A stretch of DNA of 64,000 nt. Origin: Parabacteroides goldsteinii (lineage in GTDB: Bacteria > Bacteroidota > Bacteroidia > Bacteroidales > Tannerellaceae). The position numbers were made by a program, and so were the translations under genes. The notes under the pieces are model-generated. The model made no database searches and was not told the origin of the DNA. It saw only the letters and a program-made list of their open reading frames with translations. Of the stretch, positions 63,729 to 64,000 are shown piece after piece (position 1 is the first letter of the stretch; the number at the start of each line of letters is the position of its first letter). The stretch spans positions 62,001-126,000 of the forward strand of contig NZ_JADNBB010000014.1 of the NCBI RefSeq assembly GCF_015550595.1, in the 5' to 3' direction.

Positions 63729-64000
63729 TCATTCTACCGGTTCACCGAATAATGTTGCCGAAGAGGCTCTGTTGATCCTTACCTTCACAAATTGTCCGAC
63801 TTTATAGTTTTTCTTATCGAAAATAACCACTTTGTTCTGACTGGTACGCCCGAACAACTGTTCGCGTGAACGTTTGGAGAAACCTTCGATCAGGACCTCA
63901 AACTCTTTTCCTATATCACGCAGGTTACTTTCTTCCGACAGCTGATTCTGTAAATCGATCATCCCCTGCAGGCGACGTACTTTTTCTTCTTCCGATACCG
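63729..64000 (-). CDS. miaB: C-terminal part of tRNA methylthiotransferase MiaB (truncated by window edge)
   Basis: The last 90 codons of a minus-strand gene that continues past the right edge. The reading runs SEEEKVRRLQGMIDLQNQLS, the linker that follows the radical SAM core in MiaB. Then comes the TRAM domain: EVLIEGFSKRSREQLFGRT, VVIFDKKNYKVGQFVKVRINRASSATLFGE. MiaB adds methylthio to i6A37 of tRNAs. The alternative is RimO or MtaB, but the SEEEKVRRLQ sequence and RSREQLFGRT fit MiaB best. Confidence 0.85.
   Translation of the reverse strand, partial: VSEEEKVRRLQGMIDLQNQLSEESNLRDIGKEFEVLIEGFSKRSREQLFGRTSQNKVVIFDKKNYKVGQFVKVRINRASSATLFGEPVE

Overview
The window reads as a chromosomal segment of a gut Bacteroidales bacterium, most likely Parabacteroides. 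The grounds are Bacteroidetes-type -7 promoter elements (TAnnTTTG), HU-like proteins of the Bacteroidetes type, a periplasmic parvulin trio, DUF3098, DUF3244 and six-bladed beta-propeller proteins. The genus is an inference from gene content; the species cannot be read from the sequence.

Housekeeping blocks frame the window. On the left (1.2-25 kb) lie a glycosidase-like lipoprotein, a BlaI/M56-TonB regulatory pair, mutL, an LPS-transport OstA-like protein, three parvulin-type chaperones, guaB, recQ, clpX, clpP, tig, an RRM protein, a CPBP protease, lptB, a BspA-like leucine-rich repeat protein and a secreted endonuclease/phosphatase-fold protein. On the right (49-64 kb) lie an AAA ATPase, a CPA2 antiporter, mlaE-mlaF-like genes, an M16 protease lipoprotein, metK behind a candidate SAM-II riboswitch, and the compact run ftsX-DUF3098-uppP-truB-queA-folK, ending in the 3' part of miaB.

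The middle is accessory DNA. At 25.4-27.0 kb a small cassette encodes an HU-like protein, a holin-like protein, an M15-type peptidase and a small spanin-like lipoprotein, which looks like a phage lysis module without a phage. From 27.3 to 47 kb, much of it visibly AT-rich, lies what I read as a complete biosynthetic and export locus for a radical-SAM-modified peptide of the GG-Bacteroidales type. It holds a 53-residue precursor with a Gly-Gly leader (40711-40872, a short gene easily overlooked), its radical SAM/SPASM maturase, a pseudo-radical-SAM partner, two divergent LanC-like helical proteins without recognisable zinc ligands, three glycosyltransferase-like proteins, UDP-galactopyranose mutase, a C39-peptidase ABC exporter with its HlyD adaptor, a MacB/FtsX-type permease, a LuxR-type regulator and a membrane TPR-HTH regulator. 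The likely flow is precursor, then maturation by the radical SAM and pseudo-SAM pair, possible glycosylation, then leader cleavage after GG and export by the C39 transporter.

Three HU-like genes (538, 26970 and 48742) punctuate the accessory parts. Two of them carry an extra C-terminal winged-helix-like domain, and their upstream regions hold direct repeats with a 22-bp period. Other non-coding items are a 20-bp-stem bidirectional terminator at 49.3 kb, a nested palindrome at 54.4 kb, a perfect palindromic operator overlapping the blaI promoter, and intrinsic terminators between several gene pairs.
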